A stretch of 32,745 nucleotides of DNA from Methylotenera_A sp049687015 (GCA_049687015.1 JBAVIP010000034.1:1-32745), one strand, 5' to 3'; positions 22,872 to 31,567 are shown, counted from the first letter of the stretch. Notes: a model not told the origin generated them from the sequence alone. Translations and numbers: made by a program.

Positions 22872-23564
22872 CTAATGCCAATCCGTAATCGGTGCTGGGT
22901 AAGTGCCAACAGCACCAACTCTTGCTTTAGCGGCAGCATAGTTCGCTTCTTTTTGTTGCTGTATGACGAGCTTATTTTTAACTTCCGCTAACTGCGTACT
23001 CAGTTGCATCTGCATCATGGCGTTTTGTAATTTGGTCTGCTCGCCTGCGATACGCGCTTGTAACTCTGCAATAGACTTAGGATCGGTCGTGCTATTGATT
23101 TCATTCATCAGGCCTTGAATTTGGCTTTGTAGTGCCACACTGATGTTATAGGCATTTTCAAAACCCAGCTGGTCTTGATAGTGCTTTTTAGCTTGCGTTT
23201 CGCAACGCGTTAGTTCAACACCTGCAAACCCGACGCAAATGGCGGGATGTTCTAATGCTGGGCTTAACACTTGGCTATAAACGCTTTTCCAATCATCAGG
23301 CAGGTATTTTTTTAAGGCGGGGTCATTCAATACACTCCCAAATCCTCTATTACCAGTCAGTGCCGTGTATTGCTGCACTTGTTGGTTAAACTGGTCTTTC
23401 ATGGCGGTGAGTTGCAGTTCCCATTTTTTGATATTTTCTAGGGTGTTGACTAGATTGGCTGCATCAATCACAGGAATGCCGCCTGCATAGGCTGAGCTAG
23501 TCATGAGTGCACTCGTGGTCAGTACAACAGCTAACATTGATTTTTTAATAGCAATTTGTTTCAA
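22872..23564 (-). CDS. virB5: VirB5/TrbJ-like T4SS minor pilin protein
   Basis: A 230-residue secreted protein with the signal peptide KQIAIKKSMLAVVLTTSALM ending at SSAYA. The mature part begins GGIPVIDAANLVNTLENIKKWELQLTAMKDQ, the VirB5 start, and contains LTGNRGFGSVLNDPALKKYLPDDW and a long coiled-coil middle. I placed the start at the TTG at 23564 rather than the ATG at 23600: a full AAGGAGGG lies seven bases before the TTG, and the signal peptide then starts with Lys. VirB5 sits at the pilus tip. Confidence 0.88.
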   Translation of the reverse strand: MKQIAIKKSMLAVVLTTSALMTSSAYAGGIPVIDAANLVNTLENIKKWELQLTAMKDQFNQQVQQYTALTGNRGFGSVLNDPALKKYLPDDWKSVYSQVLSPALEHPAICVGFAGVELTRCETQAKKHYQDQLGFENAYNISVALQSQIQGLMNEINSTTDPKSIAELQARIAGEQTKLQNAMMQMQLSTQLAEVKNKLVIQQQKEANYAAAKARVGAVGTYPAPITDWH

Positions 23565-23626
23565 TTCAAACCCTCCTTGGTAAAATTTAAATCTGTTCAT
23601 TTTTTACGTAAAAAATAATTGCACAT

Positions 23627-24244
23627 TTAATTAACCCAATGCCCGCAAGTTTTTGGGGTCGTGTAGTTGCCACCAATGCCGATACTGCCAATTCCACCAT
23701 AACCGCTGCCTATGCCTTGAAATGGCCAAAAGCCTGATTGTTGCGGCGGGTCTATCACATAATGTGCGCCCTGACCTAAATCGGTATATTCATGACCTTC
23801 ATAGGCGCTGCAATAGCTGGGTTTCGTGCTTGAGATACAGCCCGCACCAAAGCCACCTATGATTCCACCACCTGTATAACTAAGCAGCGTGGCGTTAAGT
23901 GATGCGGCATCACATCTGCCTGCACCATGCGCGATGGCTTGCACAAGTGATTGCATTTGTGGTGTCTGTGCCGACACAGAGCATAAATTCAAAAAGTTGA
24001 TACGTGCGTCTAGGGTGTCGCTAAAATCATCAAAGTCAATATCGAAGTAATGCGTGAGCGACGGCGAGCATTCATTCGGAGGTGAACCTGTTGATAGGCA
24101 CAATATGGCTTCGCAGGACAATTTAACCAAGCCTGTGAGTACCTCATCCGCTTGCGCTAGATTGACTTGTACTATCGGCGGCATGGCAATCAATAAGGCG
24201 GCGAATGCTAAGTTCAATGCTGGCAGTTGATGGCGATGATTCAT
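23627..24244 (-). CDS. trbM: TrbM/KikA-like conjugal transfer protein
   Basis: A 205-residue exported protein. After a signal peptide (to about residue 32) the TrbM pattern follows: SCEAILCLSTGSPPNECSPS, then LTHYFDIDFDDFSDTLDARINFLNLC. The cysteines suggest disulfides. The C-terminus is Gly-rich and variable. TrbM-like proteins are T4SS accessory proteins of IncP-type and IncN-type systems, needed for efficient mating in some hosts. AAAGGA precedes the ATG. Confidence 0.85.
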   Translation of the reverse strand: MNHRHQLPALNLAFAALLIAMPPIVQVNLAQADEVLTGLVKLSCEAILCLSTGSPPNECSPSLTHYFDIDFDDFSDTLDARINFLNLCSVSAQTPQMQSLVQAIAHGAGRCDAASLNATLLSYTGGGIIGGFGAGCISSTKPSYCSAYEGHEYTDLGQGAHYVIDPPQQSGFWPFQGIGSGYGGIGSIGIGGNYTTPKTCGHWVN

Positions 24245-24352
24245 AGTCTGATTCCTTTTAACGATAGATATTGTGCGTACATGGTGGCTGGCAAACTCTG
24301 GCGAATAGACTGTTGCACAAACATTCAGACGAAATTAATGCGTAAACTAATC

Positions 24353-26770
24353 TCATTTTTGCACCCTACTCTGTTTGGCTATTGCTTTACGCTGCGCTAA
24401 ACGCTCTAGGTAAATCGGCAGCCAATTTTGCGGGTTGTCGCCCACTTCAGCGCGTATTTCGTCGAGTATTTCTACGTTGTCTAAAGAGGTACTCAGCACA
24501 TCGAGCATTTCATTTAGGCTACTCAGGTCTAAAGTGACCACCGTCGATTGATGCCCTTGCTTAACCAGAAACTGTCGACTGGCTTCACCGAGGGTTCGGA
24601 TGGTGTGAAACTCCATATCAGTGACTTTGAAGCCTGTCACGTAATCATCGTAGTCCGCTTTTGGGTTGGGTAAAAATATCTGCGTCGCACATTGCTCTAC
24701 CATGGCGGCAACATGCGGTGTTTTAAGAATTTGCGCTGGGCTTTGTGTATCAAAAATACCAAAGCCATTCTGTTTACGAATGGTGTATTGCTTGTTGACT
24801 GCGAAATCGGTGAATTCAGGTAGCTCTAAGCGTTTCCAAAACTCCGCCATGACATAAATAAAGCGGCGGCCATCAATGAGGTTTTCTGTGAGATGCAGCA
24901 AGTACATGGTGACAGGCGCCAACAGCTCTTTGTCTTCTAAAAAATCCGTATCATCGAAACCAAATAAGCGACCTTGACTGAGGTCAATCGTGTCTTCTGC
25001 GTTATCCAGCACCCAGCCATAGCTGCTACCGCGACACCATTTTTGCAAATAGGCGTGCATGCCATTTTCTTGGGTATTATCCAGCTGCTGGTTGACCGCA
25101 TATAAGCCGCGATTTTTTCGATCAAAGCCCATCATGACGCGTATTGCCCGTTCCAATTCCATGCTTTCATTGGCTTTTAATGCATAGGGCACAAGGCTTT
25201 GCACTAGAGTGACTAAAAAACGAATATTGTGTTCGAAGTTATCTAGCTGAAACGGATTAAACCCTGTCGGCACGCCTTTTTTAAGCACGCGGTAATTGCC
25301 ACCCAATGCGCGCATTGCAACCTCCGCACCACGGTCTTTATCAAAAAATACAATCGTCGGTTGATATTTCAAGGTCATCAGCAACAGAAACAATTCCAGC
25401 ACGGTCTTGCCAGACCCTGTCATGCCAATAATTGTGGTGTTGGCAGGGGCCTTTTTGTCTAAGGAATCATCATCTTCGTCTGTGCCGTGGAAATTAAAAT
25501 AATACGGCGCACCATTGGGTGTTTTTAATATAGTAACGGCTTCACCCCACGGGTTATTATTGCGCTTACCCGTACCAAAGCTGTGCATGGCCGCCATGCC
25601 CGCAAAGTTGCGTGACGTCAGATACGCTTCACGTGGGCGATTAACCCAATTACCTGGGTGTTGCGCAAACCACGCGGCATCGGCGACCAGATCAAGCAAG
25701 GCCGTTTGATAACCTTCGTCGCTCAGTACCGACCTCGCATGCGCCATATTACGGCTGGTTTCATCTAAGCTGCTGCCCAGCACCGCAAGCGTGTAATGAT
25801 ATTCACCGTAGACAAAATCACCATTGGTGAGCTGGTCTAATGCCACATTCAGCGCATTAATTTGTGAAACGCCTGCGTCTTCGGTGGTGATGAGTTGATT
25901 ACGTTGCCGCTCTAATTTATCTTTCGCTGTTGGTTTGTCTAGTATTGAGAAGCTCTGCGTTTCAATATACTCATAAGGCGTGTAAAGCAGGCCATTTAAG
26001 CAACCTGAATCGGTATTTTCTGGATAATCTTTGAGGTCTAGCAGTGCGGCAAATCGTTTCTGATTGGGCGCGCGGATTTCTAATTTTTCTCCCACAAAAA
26101 ACAAACGTGAGGTCTGCAATATCTCCCGAATACAATGATGAGTGACGGGGACTTTTTCCCAAACGCCATTGAGCAAGTAACCGTAAAAGGACAATTGTTG
26201 CGAATACTGAATGTTGTTTTCTTGGTAGGTGCTGAGTCTTTCTATCGCGTACGCCTTAAGCGAGACTTGAATTTGTGCGATCAATTCTGCCATTTTGCGC
26301 AAGGCATGGTTTTCAGCTTCCTTGAGGGCATGCGCTGATTTTTCTGTCAGGCTAATCACCCGACCAAATAAGCCGCTTTTCACTGTGCCATACGGGCGAT
26401 AACACAAGGTGAGATAAGTTTCGTTCTGCATCATGCTGTAACCGTCAAAGCTTGCGTAGTAACGATTAGCCAAGTCATCTGAAAACGCATCAGGATACGG
26501 CTGCTGAAATTGATCATGGTGTTGACGACGAATACGATGCGACCATAAGGCCACCTCGCCCAAGCCGCGAATCAGTTGGTTGAGCGCCTCTTTTTTGATG
26601 CTTAAGTCAACGGCATCGGTGGTCTCAAATGGAATACCTTCAATACGCCAAGTGCAGATGTACGTACCATCTCGGTTACGCACCACCGAATCTGTCACCA
26701 GACTGCTGTAGGGCAAGTCTTGTGCTGCGGTGATTTCGTGATTCGCAATATGCTGATGTTTGGCCGTCAT
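24353..26770 (-). CDS. virB4: VirB4 family T4SS ATPase
   Basis: An 805-residue ATPase, the largest component of the secretion machine. The CagE/TrbE/VirB N-terminal region covers about 150-400 (YGTVKSGLFGRVISL, LAVLGSSLDETSRNMA). Walker A GMTGSGKT lies at 449-456 and Walker B-like RRFIYVMAEFWKRL near 635; the usual DEAW is replaced by MAEFW. FGIFDTQSPAQIL follows. It begins right after the 330-base repeat-rich region and has no clear Shine-Dalgarno. Confidence 0.95.
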   Translation of the reverse strand: MTAKHQHIANHEITAAQDLPYSSLVTDSVVRNRDGTYICTWRIEGIPFETTDAVDLSIKKEALNQLIRGLGEVALWSHRIRRQHHDQFQQPYPDAFSDDLANRYYASFDGYSMMQNETYLTLCYRPYGTVKSGLFGRVISLTEKSAHALKEAENHALRKMAELIAQIQVSLKAYAIERLSTYQENNIQYSQQLSFYGYLLNGVWEKVPVTHHCIREILQTSRLFFVGEKLEIRAPNQKRFAALLDLKDYPENTDSGCLNGLLYTPYEYIETQSFSILDKPTAKDKLERQRNQLITTEDAGVSQINALNVALDQLTNGDFVYGEYHYTLAVLGSSLDETSRNMAHARSVLSDEGYQTALLDLVADAAWFAQHPGNWVNRPREAYLTSRNFAGMAAMHSFGTGKRNNNPWGEAVTILKTPNGAPYYFNFHGTDEDDDSLDKKAPANTTIIGMTGSGKTVLELFLLLMTLKYQPTIVFFDKDRGAEVAMRALGGNYRVLKKGVPTGFNPFQLDNFEHNIRFLVTLVQSLVPYALKANESMELERAIRVMMGFDRKNRGLYAVNQQLDNTQENGMHAYLQKWCRGSSYGWVLDNAEDTIDLSQGRLFGFDDTDFLEDKELLAPVTMYLLHLTENLIDGRRFIYVMAEFWKRLELPEFTDFAVNKQYTIRKQNGFGIFDTQSPAQILKTPHVAAMVEQCATQIFLPNPKADYDDYVTGFKVTDMEFHTIRTLGEASRQFLVKQGHQSTVVTLDLSSLNEMLDVLSTSLDNVEILDEIRAEVGDNPQNWLPIYLERLAQRKAIAKQSRVQK

Positions 26771-26865
26771 GGTTTTTTAGTCTCAATATTTAATTTCAAT
26801 TTGCTTGTCATTTTTTTGTTCGTCATTTCTAAGTACGATTTTTTGCGCACCCACTCTTTTTAAAA

Positions 26866-27083
26866 GCTTTATAAATATATTAAATCTCTTTAGTACGACA
26901 CCCATGTCACCTATTCGAGGCTAAACCCTGACACCCATGTCACCTATTCAAGTTATACACAAGACACGGGTGTCAGCTATTTTTGAGTTATCCACAAAAA
27001 TTTGCAGTTATACACATGACACCCATGTCAGGTATTTGAGAGTAATACACGACACACGTGTCACCTGTTTGGTCACCTATTTT
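26866..27083. repeat. Origin-like array: five GACA-N4-TGTC repeats with DnaA boxes and an A+T-rich flank
   Basis: Five 20-base repeats start at 26897, 26930, 26963, 27018 and 27051, that is steps of 33, 33, 55 and 33, all multiples of 11 and so on one face of the helix. The consensus is GACACCCATGTCACCTATTC with the palindromic core GACA-N4-TGTC. A half copy follows at 27072. DnaA boxes: a perfect TTATCCACA at 26988 and TTATACACA at 26953 and 27008. A very A+T-rich stretch at about 26850-26890 could be the unwinding element. The array lies directly downstream of the Rep-like gene. I call it a candidate oriV. It could also or instead be a multi-site operator for virB4. Confidence 0.8.
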
Positions 27084-27100
27084 TTGCTTTAACCATGCGC

Positions 27101-27703
27101 TTAATGTTCTGTTTCATGGCTAACAGGCGCAATGGTTAGCCCGCCTTTCTCGGCAAACTTTCTGATAAAGTCCTGCATATCGGGATTAAACTTACTTAAA
27201 TCGACAGGCTGATGACTGATATTGTTGCCATTGCCTGAGACGTGATTGATGTTAATTTGTAGGTTCTCAATCTGAATAATCTGTCCGCTTTCAGGGAGTG
27301 CTGATTTGATATACTGCTTCAATTCATCGATCGTATTGCCCACCATGGTGGGTATGTAATCCCAAGACGCCTCGGCTGCGGTGTTGCCAAACAAGTCACG
27401 AATAGCAAGCTTTTCTCGTAACACATAAAGGTTATTTCTACCTCGTTTTTGCATATTGATATAGGCTAAATCTTGCAATTCTTTAATGCAGCGCATGACT
27501 TGCCGATCAGACAGTCCGGACTTTAGCGAGATGGTTTCTAGGCTAGGAAAAGATGCGCCTGTATTGAAATTACAGTGCGATTTAATCACCAAATACACTT
27601 TTATTGATGAGCCACTCATCTTGGCCATGTCACCGTTTTCTATCATGGATCTAAATAAATGAAACCATTGTGTATCGGCTTGCAGCGCAATTGAGGTGTC
27701 CAT
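27101..27703 (-). CDS. Winged-helix replication-type protein (candidate RepA)
   Basis: A 200-residue protein. The N-terminal domain WFHLFRSMIENGDMAKMSGSSIKVYLVIKSHCNF...ASFPSLETISLKSGLSDRQVMRCIKELQDLAYI (about 13-82) is a winged-helix DNA-binding domain of the kind in plasmid initiators and primosomal DnaD/O-like proteins. The C-terminal part, with ENLQININHVSGNGNN, is family-specific. A protein of this type between virB3 and virB4, next to iterons, recalls PromA-like broad-host-range plasmids (from memory). AGGG precedes the ATG. The iteron-like repeats immediately downstream support an initiator role. A local transcription factor for the T4SS operon is the alternative. Confidence 0.7.
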   Translation of the reverse strand: MDTSIALQADTQWFHLFRSMIENGDMAKMSGSSIKVYLVIKSHCNFNTGASFPSLETISLKSGLSDRQVMRCIKELQDLAYINMQKRGRNNLYVLREKLAIRDLFGNTAAEASWDYIPTMVGNTIDELKQYIKSALPESGQIIQIENLQININHVSGNGNNISHQPVDLSKFNPDMQDFIRKFAEKGGLTIAPVSHETEH

Positions 27704-27748
27704 TTCTGCCCTAGCTTTTTGCTTGTATTTTCATGAGTTGTTCACGCA

Positions 27749-28060
27749 TTATTTACGTTTTTTATAGCGCACGGGTGCGTAACTTTTTGCGCCCCAAAAC
27801 TGCGCATTACGATGCCTTAAACTCATTTGTAACCTGAGTACATGCTGCATCAGTCGTTGGTCATCAAACTTAGAGATGATTTTCATGACAATGAATATCG
27901 GAATCATTAACACCAAAGCGATAAGCCCAATGATGGGTTTTAACCATAAGCCCCACATGCCGATTAGTACCAAAGGCAGCACTACGAACATTAGCGGCAT
28001 CAGCGGCACGCCACCCAGCATCGATGGACGTGTACAGCCTTTAAATACGGGATCGCTCAT
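27749..28060 (-). CDS. virB3: VirB3 family T4SS protein
   Basis: A 103-residue inner-membrane protein. DPVFKGCTRPSMLGGVPLMPLMFV is the VirB3 opening, followed by two hydrophobic segments (about 16-60) and a basic C-terminus. It starts two bases after virB2 and works with VirB4. Confidence 0.95.
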   Translation of the reverse strand: MSDPVFKGCTRPSMLGGVPLMPLMFVVLPLVLIGMWGLWLKPIIGLIALVLMIPIFIVMKIISKFDDQRLMQHVLRLQMSLRHRNAQFWGAKSYAPVRYKKRK

Positions 28061-28062
28061 AT

Positions 28063-28392
28063 TTATGGCGTCACAGCAATCAACGCGATTGCACCTGCTG
28101 CGCCGATAACGACCGCACCAATAAACACACTGGCCAAATCAGCAAACTGCGCTTGTTTCGTCATCACCTTATAACCGTTCCACATGATGACAATCGTTGT
28201 AACCCCTAATGCCAAGCCGCCTAACCATGCCACAACCTGATTCAGCATGTTAGTGCCTGCGGTTAAGCCTGCATAAGCAGGCGTTGCTACCGCCAATGCA
28301 CTGATAGACAAAATAGTGCTTACCAGTTGAATCCCTGTTTCACATTGCTTTGTACGTGTTGCTTGTTTTTGTGTGCTGACTAATCTTTGCAT
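28063..28392 (-). CDS. virB2: VirB2 family major pilin
   Basis: A 109-residue prepilin. A long signal segment ends at ATPAYA (about residue 41), followed by two hydrophobic helices separated by a basic loop (YKVMTKQAQ). This is the size and layout of VirB2/TrbC, which polymerises into the conjugative pilus. Confidence 0.93.
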   Translation of the reverse strand: MQRLVSTQKQATRTKQCETGIQLVSTILSISALAVATPAYAGLTAGTNMLNQVVAWLGGLALGVTTIVIMWNGYKVMTKQAQFADLASVFIGAVVIGAAGAIALIAVTP

Positions 28393-28449
28393 TGATTATT
28401 TTCCTTTTTATCTTAAAAAATTTATCCTGATGTATAAAACCTTCAATTT

Positions 28450-28977
28450 TTAAAACACCACCGCACTGCCCGTGTTGATTGTTTTCATTGGTGATTTCGT
28501 TTCGGTCAGCCAGTAATCGGCTTTACTGGATACTAGCGTTAGCTTCGCCATCACTTTGTTGGCATACTGTATACCCGCGTGGGAATTGAGTTGTCCACTG
28601 TAGTAGCAAGACAGAGCTTTGTGAGTAGCTTGTTGTTGATAGCCTTGTGCCATCGCACGGTTTAAACATTCCGCCAATATTTGGCCGCCAGCGTTTAAAT
28701 TGGTACAGGGGTCAAATCCATTGTTTAGACTGAGGTTAAATCGATTGAAGTTGCTACGATTGACTTGCGCGACACCAATGGAATAGTTATAACCTGCCTG
28801 CTCTAGGTAACTAGCTGTCGCTTTAGCTTCGGCTAGGTTTTGTGGCTGGCGTAGTAAATGCGCACCTACAACACCGATTGCATAAGGATTGTGGCTAGAT
28901 TCCACACTAATGACACTTTGCATGAGATGATGGTCAATCATAGGCGCGCATTGTTGAATGATGAGTGTGTCTAGCAT
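28450..28977 (-). CDS. virB1: VirB1-like lytic transglycosylase
   Basis: A 175-residue SLT-fold muramidase that opens peptidoglycan for T4SS assembly. The catalytic Glu lies in SVISVESSHNPYAIGVVG (about residue 26), followed by NYSIGVAQVNRSNFNRF and NLNAGGQILAECLNRA, the usual GxxQ and N..G..L motifs. No N-terminal signal peptide is visible, so export must use another route or a different start. Confidence 0.92.
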   Translation of the reverse strand: MLDTLIIQQCAPMIDHHLMQSVISVESSHNPYAIGVVGAHLLRQPQNLAEAKATASYLEQAGYNYSIGVAQVNRSNFNRFNLSLNNGFDPCTNLNAGGQILAECLNRAMAQGYQQQATHKALSCYYSGQLNSHAGIQYANKVMAKLTLVSSKADYWLTETKSPMKTINTGSAVVF

Positions 28978-28985
28978 ATCTGCGC

Positions 28986-30008
28986 CTATTCCCTACCCTG
29001 CGCTTCAGTCAGAACGCTGAGTTTTACCTGCTCAGCAAGCACTTCTATTGTTTCCCCTGTATCGTCTAATTTGATCCATACGAAACCAGCTGCTGTTGGT
29101 CGTTCGTGTAGCATCACTACACAGGATTGATTGCCTTGATAATAGGCCAGCAGTAACGGTTTCTTAATCTTGCTTGGGTTTTCCGGCTTAGCGCTGACAG
29201 GTTCTTTGTTGCGCGGGTCGTAATAAGGAAGTGTTTGCGTCGTTACAAGTGGGGTGGCTGCATTATCGCCATCAGACTGTTTTAGCGCAGACTCAGAGCT
29301 TGCATCGGCTTCTAACGATTTACGCGCTTGCAGGATAAGCGCATTGGTAATCTCATCATGCTGATTAATAATCGATTCTGTTAATGTGGGTGATGCATCG
29401 TAGAGTTTATTCAGTTGATAAACCAGCTGTGCGCCCTTCACTTTGCCAGCTTTATAGGCAGTTTCTATCAGTGCAGGCATTTCAGTTAAGGCCAAATGAA
29501 AGCTGATGTAGCTCGCGCTTTCTGATAATTGTTCCGCGATTTTGCCCTTGCTATCCCCAGCTGCAATGCGCTTTTTAATGAACAGCGCAATGTCCATGGC
29601 GGCCATGTTGGCGCGTTTGGTGTTTTCAAGCACTTGGCTGTAATCATCAAAAATTACTGCATCCTGCTGAACGATAGCCGCTATTTTGCTTAACCCAGCC
29701 TCAAGCGAAGCGCGGTAACGTCTTGCACCGTGAATAATGGTATATACGCCCTCTACGGCAGGACGCACATGAATGGGCGTTTGAACACCCCTGCGTTTGA
29801 TGTCGCTGACAAAATCCTGCCAGTGTTCATCATGGAAGTTTTTACGCGGCTGATGCGCATCCTCGATAATTTGGCTCAACGGAATAGCTAACACCACATT
29901 AAGTTGATTGTCGGGTTTAGGTGTTTTGTTTGTGCCGAATGCACCATGCGCCAACTGATCAAAAGCGCTCAGGTCAAAACTGGTTTTAAGTTTAGTGGCC
30001 GCATTCAT
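28986..30008 (-). CDS. parB: ParB-family partition protein
   Basis: A 340-residue protein. The N-terminal ParB domain LAIPLSQIIEDAHQPRKNF and HIHVRPAVEGVYTIIHGARRYRASLEAG (about 46-110) precedes the HTH region KIAEQLSESASYISFHLALTEMPALI (about 155-185). It should bind parS and recruit ParA to segregate the element. It starts six bases after parA. Encoding parAB suits an element that can replicate as a circle. Confidence 0.9.
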   Translation of the reverse strand: MNAATKLKTSFDLSAFDQLAHGAFGTNKTPKPDNQLNVVLAIPLSQIIEDAHQPRKNFHDEHWQDFVSDIKRRGVQTPIHVRPAVEGVYTIIHGARRYRASLEAGLSKIAAIVQQDAVIFDDYSQVLENTKRANMAAMDIALFIKKRIAAGDSKGKIAEQLSESASYISFHLALTEMPALIETAYKAGKVKGAQLVYQLNKLYDASPTLTESIINQHDEITNALILQARKSLEADASSESALKQSDGDNAATPLVTTQTLPYYDPRNKEPVSAKPENPSKIKKPLLLAYYQGNQSCVVMLHERPTAAGFVWIKLDDTGETIEVLAEQVKLSVLTEAQGRE

Positions 30009-30014
30009 TTGTAT

Positions 30015-30971
30015 CTAACCCAACTGCCCGCCAACTTTGGCTTTTTGTGCTGCTAAATGAATGATATTGCTAGCGACATGCTCCCCTACTTCATGTTCAG
30101 CTTGGTCGTGTGCTATTTGCGCATGTTCTACTTGGCTACACTCTTCCACGCCAATACGTTCTAGTATCAAATCGAATATCTTGCGTAAGTTTGCCCAGGT
30201 ACTGCGTGCCATGGTGTTGGTTTTAACAATATCGGCAAGCGATATGCCTTGTTTTTGGCATTCAGAGATCGCAGAACGCAGTGGAATTAAAGCAACCACG
30301 CCTTCGTTGTTAATGAAGAAATGCTGGCCTATGCGCTCATTCAGTTCTTTAAGGGCAGCACGTTGTGTGTCATTGCTTTGCACTTTATTCGGTAAGAACC
30401 CTAGAAATTGCAGCTTGGGGTTCAACAGCGATTTAATATTGAGAATACCGCGCTGGCCATACAGCGTATTACTCATGCCTTCAATGGATTCTTGCATGAG
30501 TTCAATCGGACTTAATACCGCATCGGCCAGCGTGAGCGCAATCGTGACTCGAATATCCAACGATGGTGGTCCATCGATAATACAAACATCATAACAAGCA
30601 TCCATGCTTTCTAAAAACTGAGCAAAGTGTTGATGCGCAAGAGAGGATAATTCAGTTTGTATGCCGTCAACTTCCAGCTTCACGCGCGCCTGTTCTACCA
30701 ACAGGTTGTTAAATCGCCCATCAGCCGCCAATATATTAAAGCCGCTATTATCAGGGGTCATACTGACTGGCTGCATCATGACTTCAGTCACAGTTTTAGA
30801 GAGTGGAGTCACCTTGCCGCTACGCGCTAAACAATGCGTCGCATTGGCTTGATCATCAAAATCAATCACCAGCACCCGATAACCTTGCGACCGTGCATAA
30901 AAAGCCAGCTGGCAAGTTTGTGTGGATTTGCCTACCCCGCCCTTTTGTATGCCGATATAGAGAGTTTTCAT
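30015..30971 (-). CDS. parA: ParA-family partition ATPase
   Basis: A 318-residue deviant-Walker ATPase: KGGVGKSTQTCQLAFYA at residues 10-26, switch motif VLVIDFDDQANATHCL and Walker B DVCIIDGPPSLDIRV. There is no N-terminal HTH, so it is a type Ib-like or small Soj-type protein without obvious autoregulation. It is the first main gene of the minus-strand backbone operon, about 100 bases after the repressor-controlled promoter, with a 29-codon open frame in the leader. No Shine-Dalgarno is evident. Confidence 0.92.
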   Translation of the reverse strand: MKTLYIGIQKGGVGKSTQTCQLAFYARSQGYRVLVIDFDDQANATHCLARSGKVTPLSKTVTEVMMQPVSMTPDNSGFNILAADGRFNNLLVEQARVKLEVDGIQTELSSLAHQHFAQFLESMDACYDVCIIDGPPSLDIRVTIALTLADAVLSPIELMQESIEGMSNTLYGQRGILNIKSLLNPKLQFLGFLPNKVQSNDTQRAALKELNERIGQHFFINNEGVVALIPLRSAISECQKQGISLADIVKTNTMARSTWANLRKIFDLILERIGVEECSQVEHAQIAHDQAEHEVGEHVASNIIHLAAQKAKVGGQLG

Positions 30972-30978
30972 GATGGGG

Positions 30979-31068
30979 TTACCAACTATACCTTGTTGAT
31001 TCAGTGATGTTTTCTGCTATTTTTAAGGATTCGTCATTCATCACTGCCATTTGTGTTTTAGGTGTCAT
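30979..31068 (-). CDS. Possible 29-residue leader peptide before parA
   Basis: ATG at 31068 falls within a base or two of the start predicted from the promoter at 31105-31076, so it could be translated from a leaderless mRNA. It encodes MTPKTQMAVMNDESLKIAEN and nine further residues. It stops seven bases before the parA ATG in another frame, a spacing that would allow translational coupling, and parA itself has no visible ribosome binding site. It may be chance. Confidence 0.35.
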   Translation of the reverse strand: MTPKTQMAVMNDESLKIAENITESTRYSW

Positions 31069-31075
31069 ACAATGA

Positions 31076-31105
31076 ATAATACGTTATACCGTATTTAATT
31101 GTCAA
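31076..31105 (-). promoter_or_regulatory. Repressor-controlled promoter of the parA-vir-tra operon
   Basis: On the minus strand TTGACA (31105-31100), 18 bases, TATTAT (31081-31076). The palindrome AATACG-N6-CGTATT (31078-31095) covers the spacer and -10, so a bound dimer would block polymerase. It is nearly identical to the promoter before xis-int. Confidence 0.8.
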
Positions 31106-31127
31106 CGACTTTCCGTATTTATTTTAT
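31099..31127 (+). promoter_or_regulatory. Candidate promoter of the XRE repressor gene, back to back with the parA promoter
   Basis: TTGTCA (31099-31104), 17 bases, TTTTAT (31122-31127). Its -35 overlaps the -35 of the opposing parA promoter by five bases. A further half site CGTATT (31114-31119) lies in its spacer, giving a way to autoregulate. Confidence 0.5.
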
Positions 31128-31141
31128 GTAATACTTTGACC

Positions 31142-31498
31142 ATGAATTTAAGTACTAGATTACGTTTAGCATTAGAGCGCAAAGGTCTGAAATCAATCGA
31201 TTTGGCTAAGGCGACAGGCATTGGCCCAGGCACCATTGGCGACTGGCTGTCAGGGAAGTCTAAAACAATGGTGGTTGAAAATGCTTTTAAGGTATGCGAG
31301 GTTCTAGAGGTGACTCAAGAGTGGCTGTTCTTTGGCAAAGGCAGCATAGATGCTAACAACGATACGCCTAAAAGAAAAATAGCCAATCAACTATTAGCCG
31401 AAACACCCGAGTACGCAATAGATGACGCGGTGAGCAGACTTTCTGATCTCAAGAAACTCATCGAAACCGCGCAAAAAAGTACCGCGACAGGCCAATAA
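31142..31498 (+). CDS. XRE/cI-like repressor
   Basis: A 118-residue regulator. The N-terminal HTH is LRLALERKGLKSIDLAKATGIGPGTIGDWLSGKSK (about 6-40), followed by VCEVLEVTQEWLFFGKG, typical of phage and ICE cI-like proteins. The C-terminal 45 residues are helical and there is no peptidase-type (LexA-like) domain, so release would not be by self-cleavage. I use ATG at 31142, since the frame extends only six bases further to a TTG. There is no Shine-Dalgarno. Its position between two matching operators makes it the likely master repressor of transfer and excision. Confidence 0.88.
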   Translation: MNLSTRLRLALERKGLKSIDLAKATGIGPGTIGDWLSGKSKTMVVENAFKVCEVLEVTQEWLFFGKGSIDANNDTPKRKIANQLLAETPEYAIDDAVSRLSDLKKLIETAQKSTATGQ

Positions 31499-31514
31499 TA
31501 TCGTTCAGCTGTGT

Positions 31515-31535
31515 ATCCAACTTGAGTTGGATTTT
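31515..31535. terminator. Weak hairpin terminator between the XRE and EexN-like genes
   Basis: ATCCAAC pairs with GTTGGAT around TTGA, followed by TTT. It lies between two convergent genes and could end both transcripts weakly. Confidence 0.4.
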
Positions 31536-31567
31536 GATGAATAACGCACAGGTACCAAATCAGCAAC

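Noticed and set aside
21790..22881. Long minus-strand open frame of 363 codons between virB5 and virB6
   Set aside because: It is the antisense of the hig pair and the orphan HTH gene. Its translation has no domain pattern, many Cys/Ser/Arg runs and no ribosome binding site, while the plus-strand genes show clear families.
26897..27083. CRISPR array
   Set aside because: Repeats are spaced regularly, but the intervening 13-35 bases are themselves related (TTATACAC-type), the core is a palindrome, and there are no cas genes. An iteron array fits better.
28420..28432. TATCCTG-like nick site between virB1 and virB2
   Set aside because: Resembles the IncP nick core in six to seven bases only, has no adjoining inverted repeat and is far from the relaxase. 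Similar hexamers occur many times in the coding sequence.
30061..30594. Plus-strand 177-codon frame opposite parA
   Set aside because: Antisense shadow of a well-supported ParA; its Cys/Ser-rich translation matches nothing.
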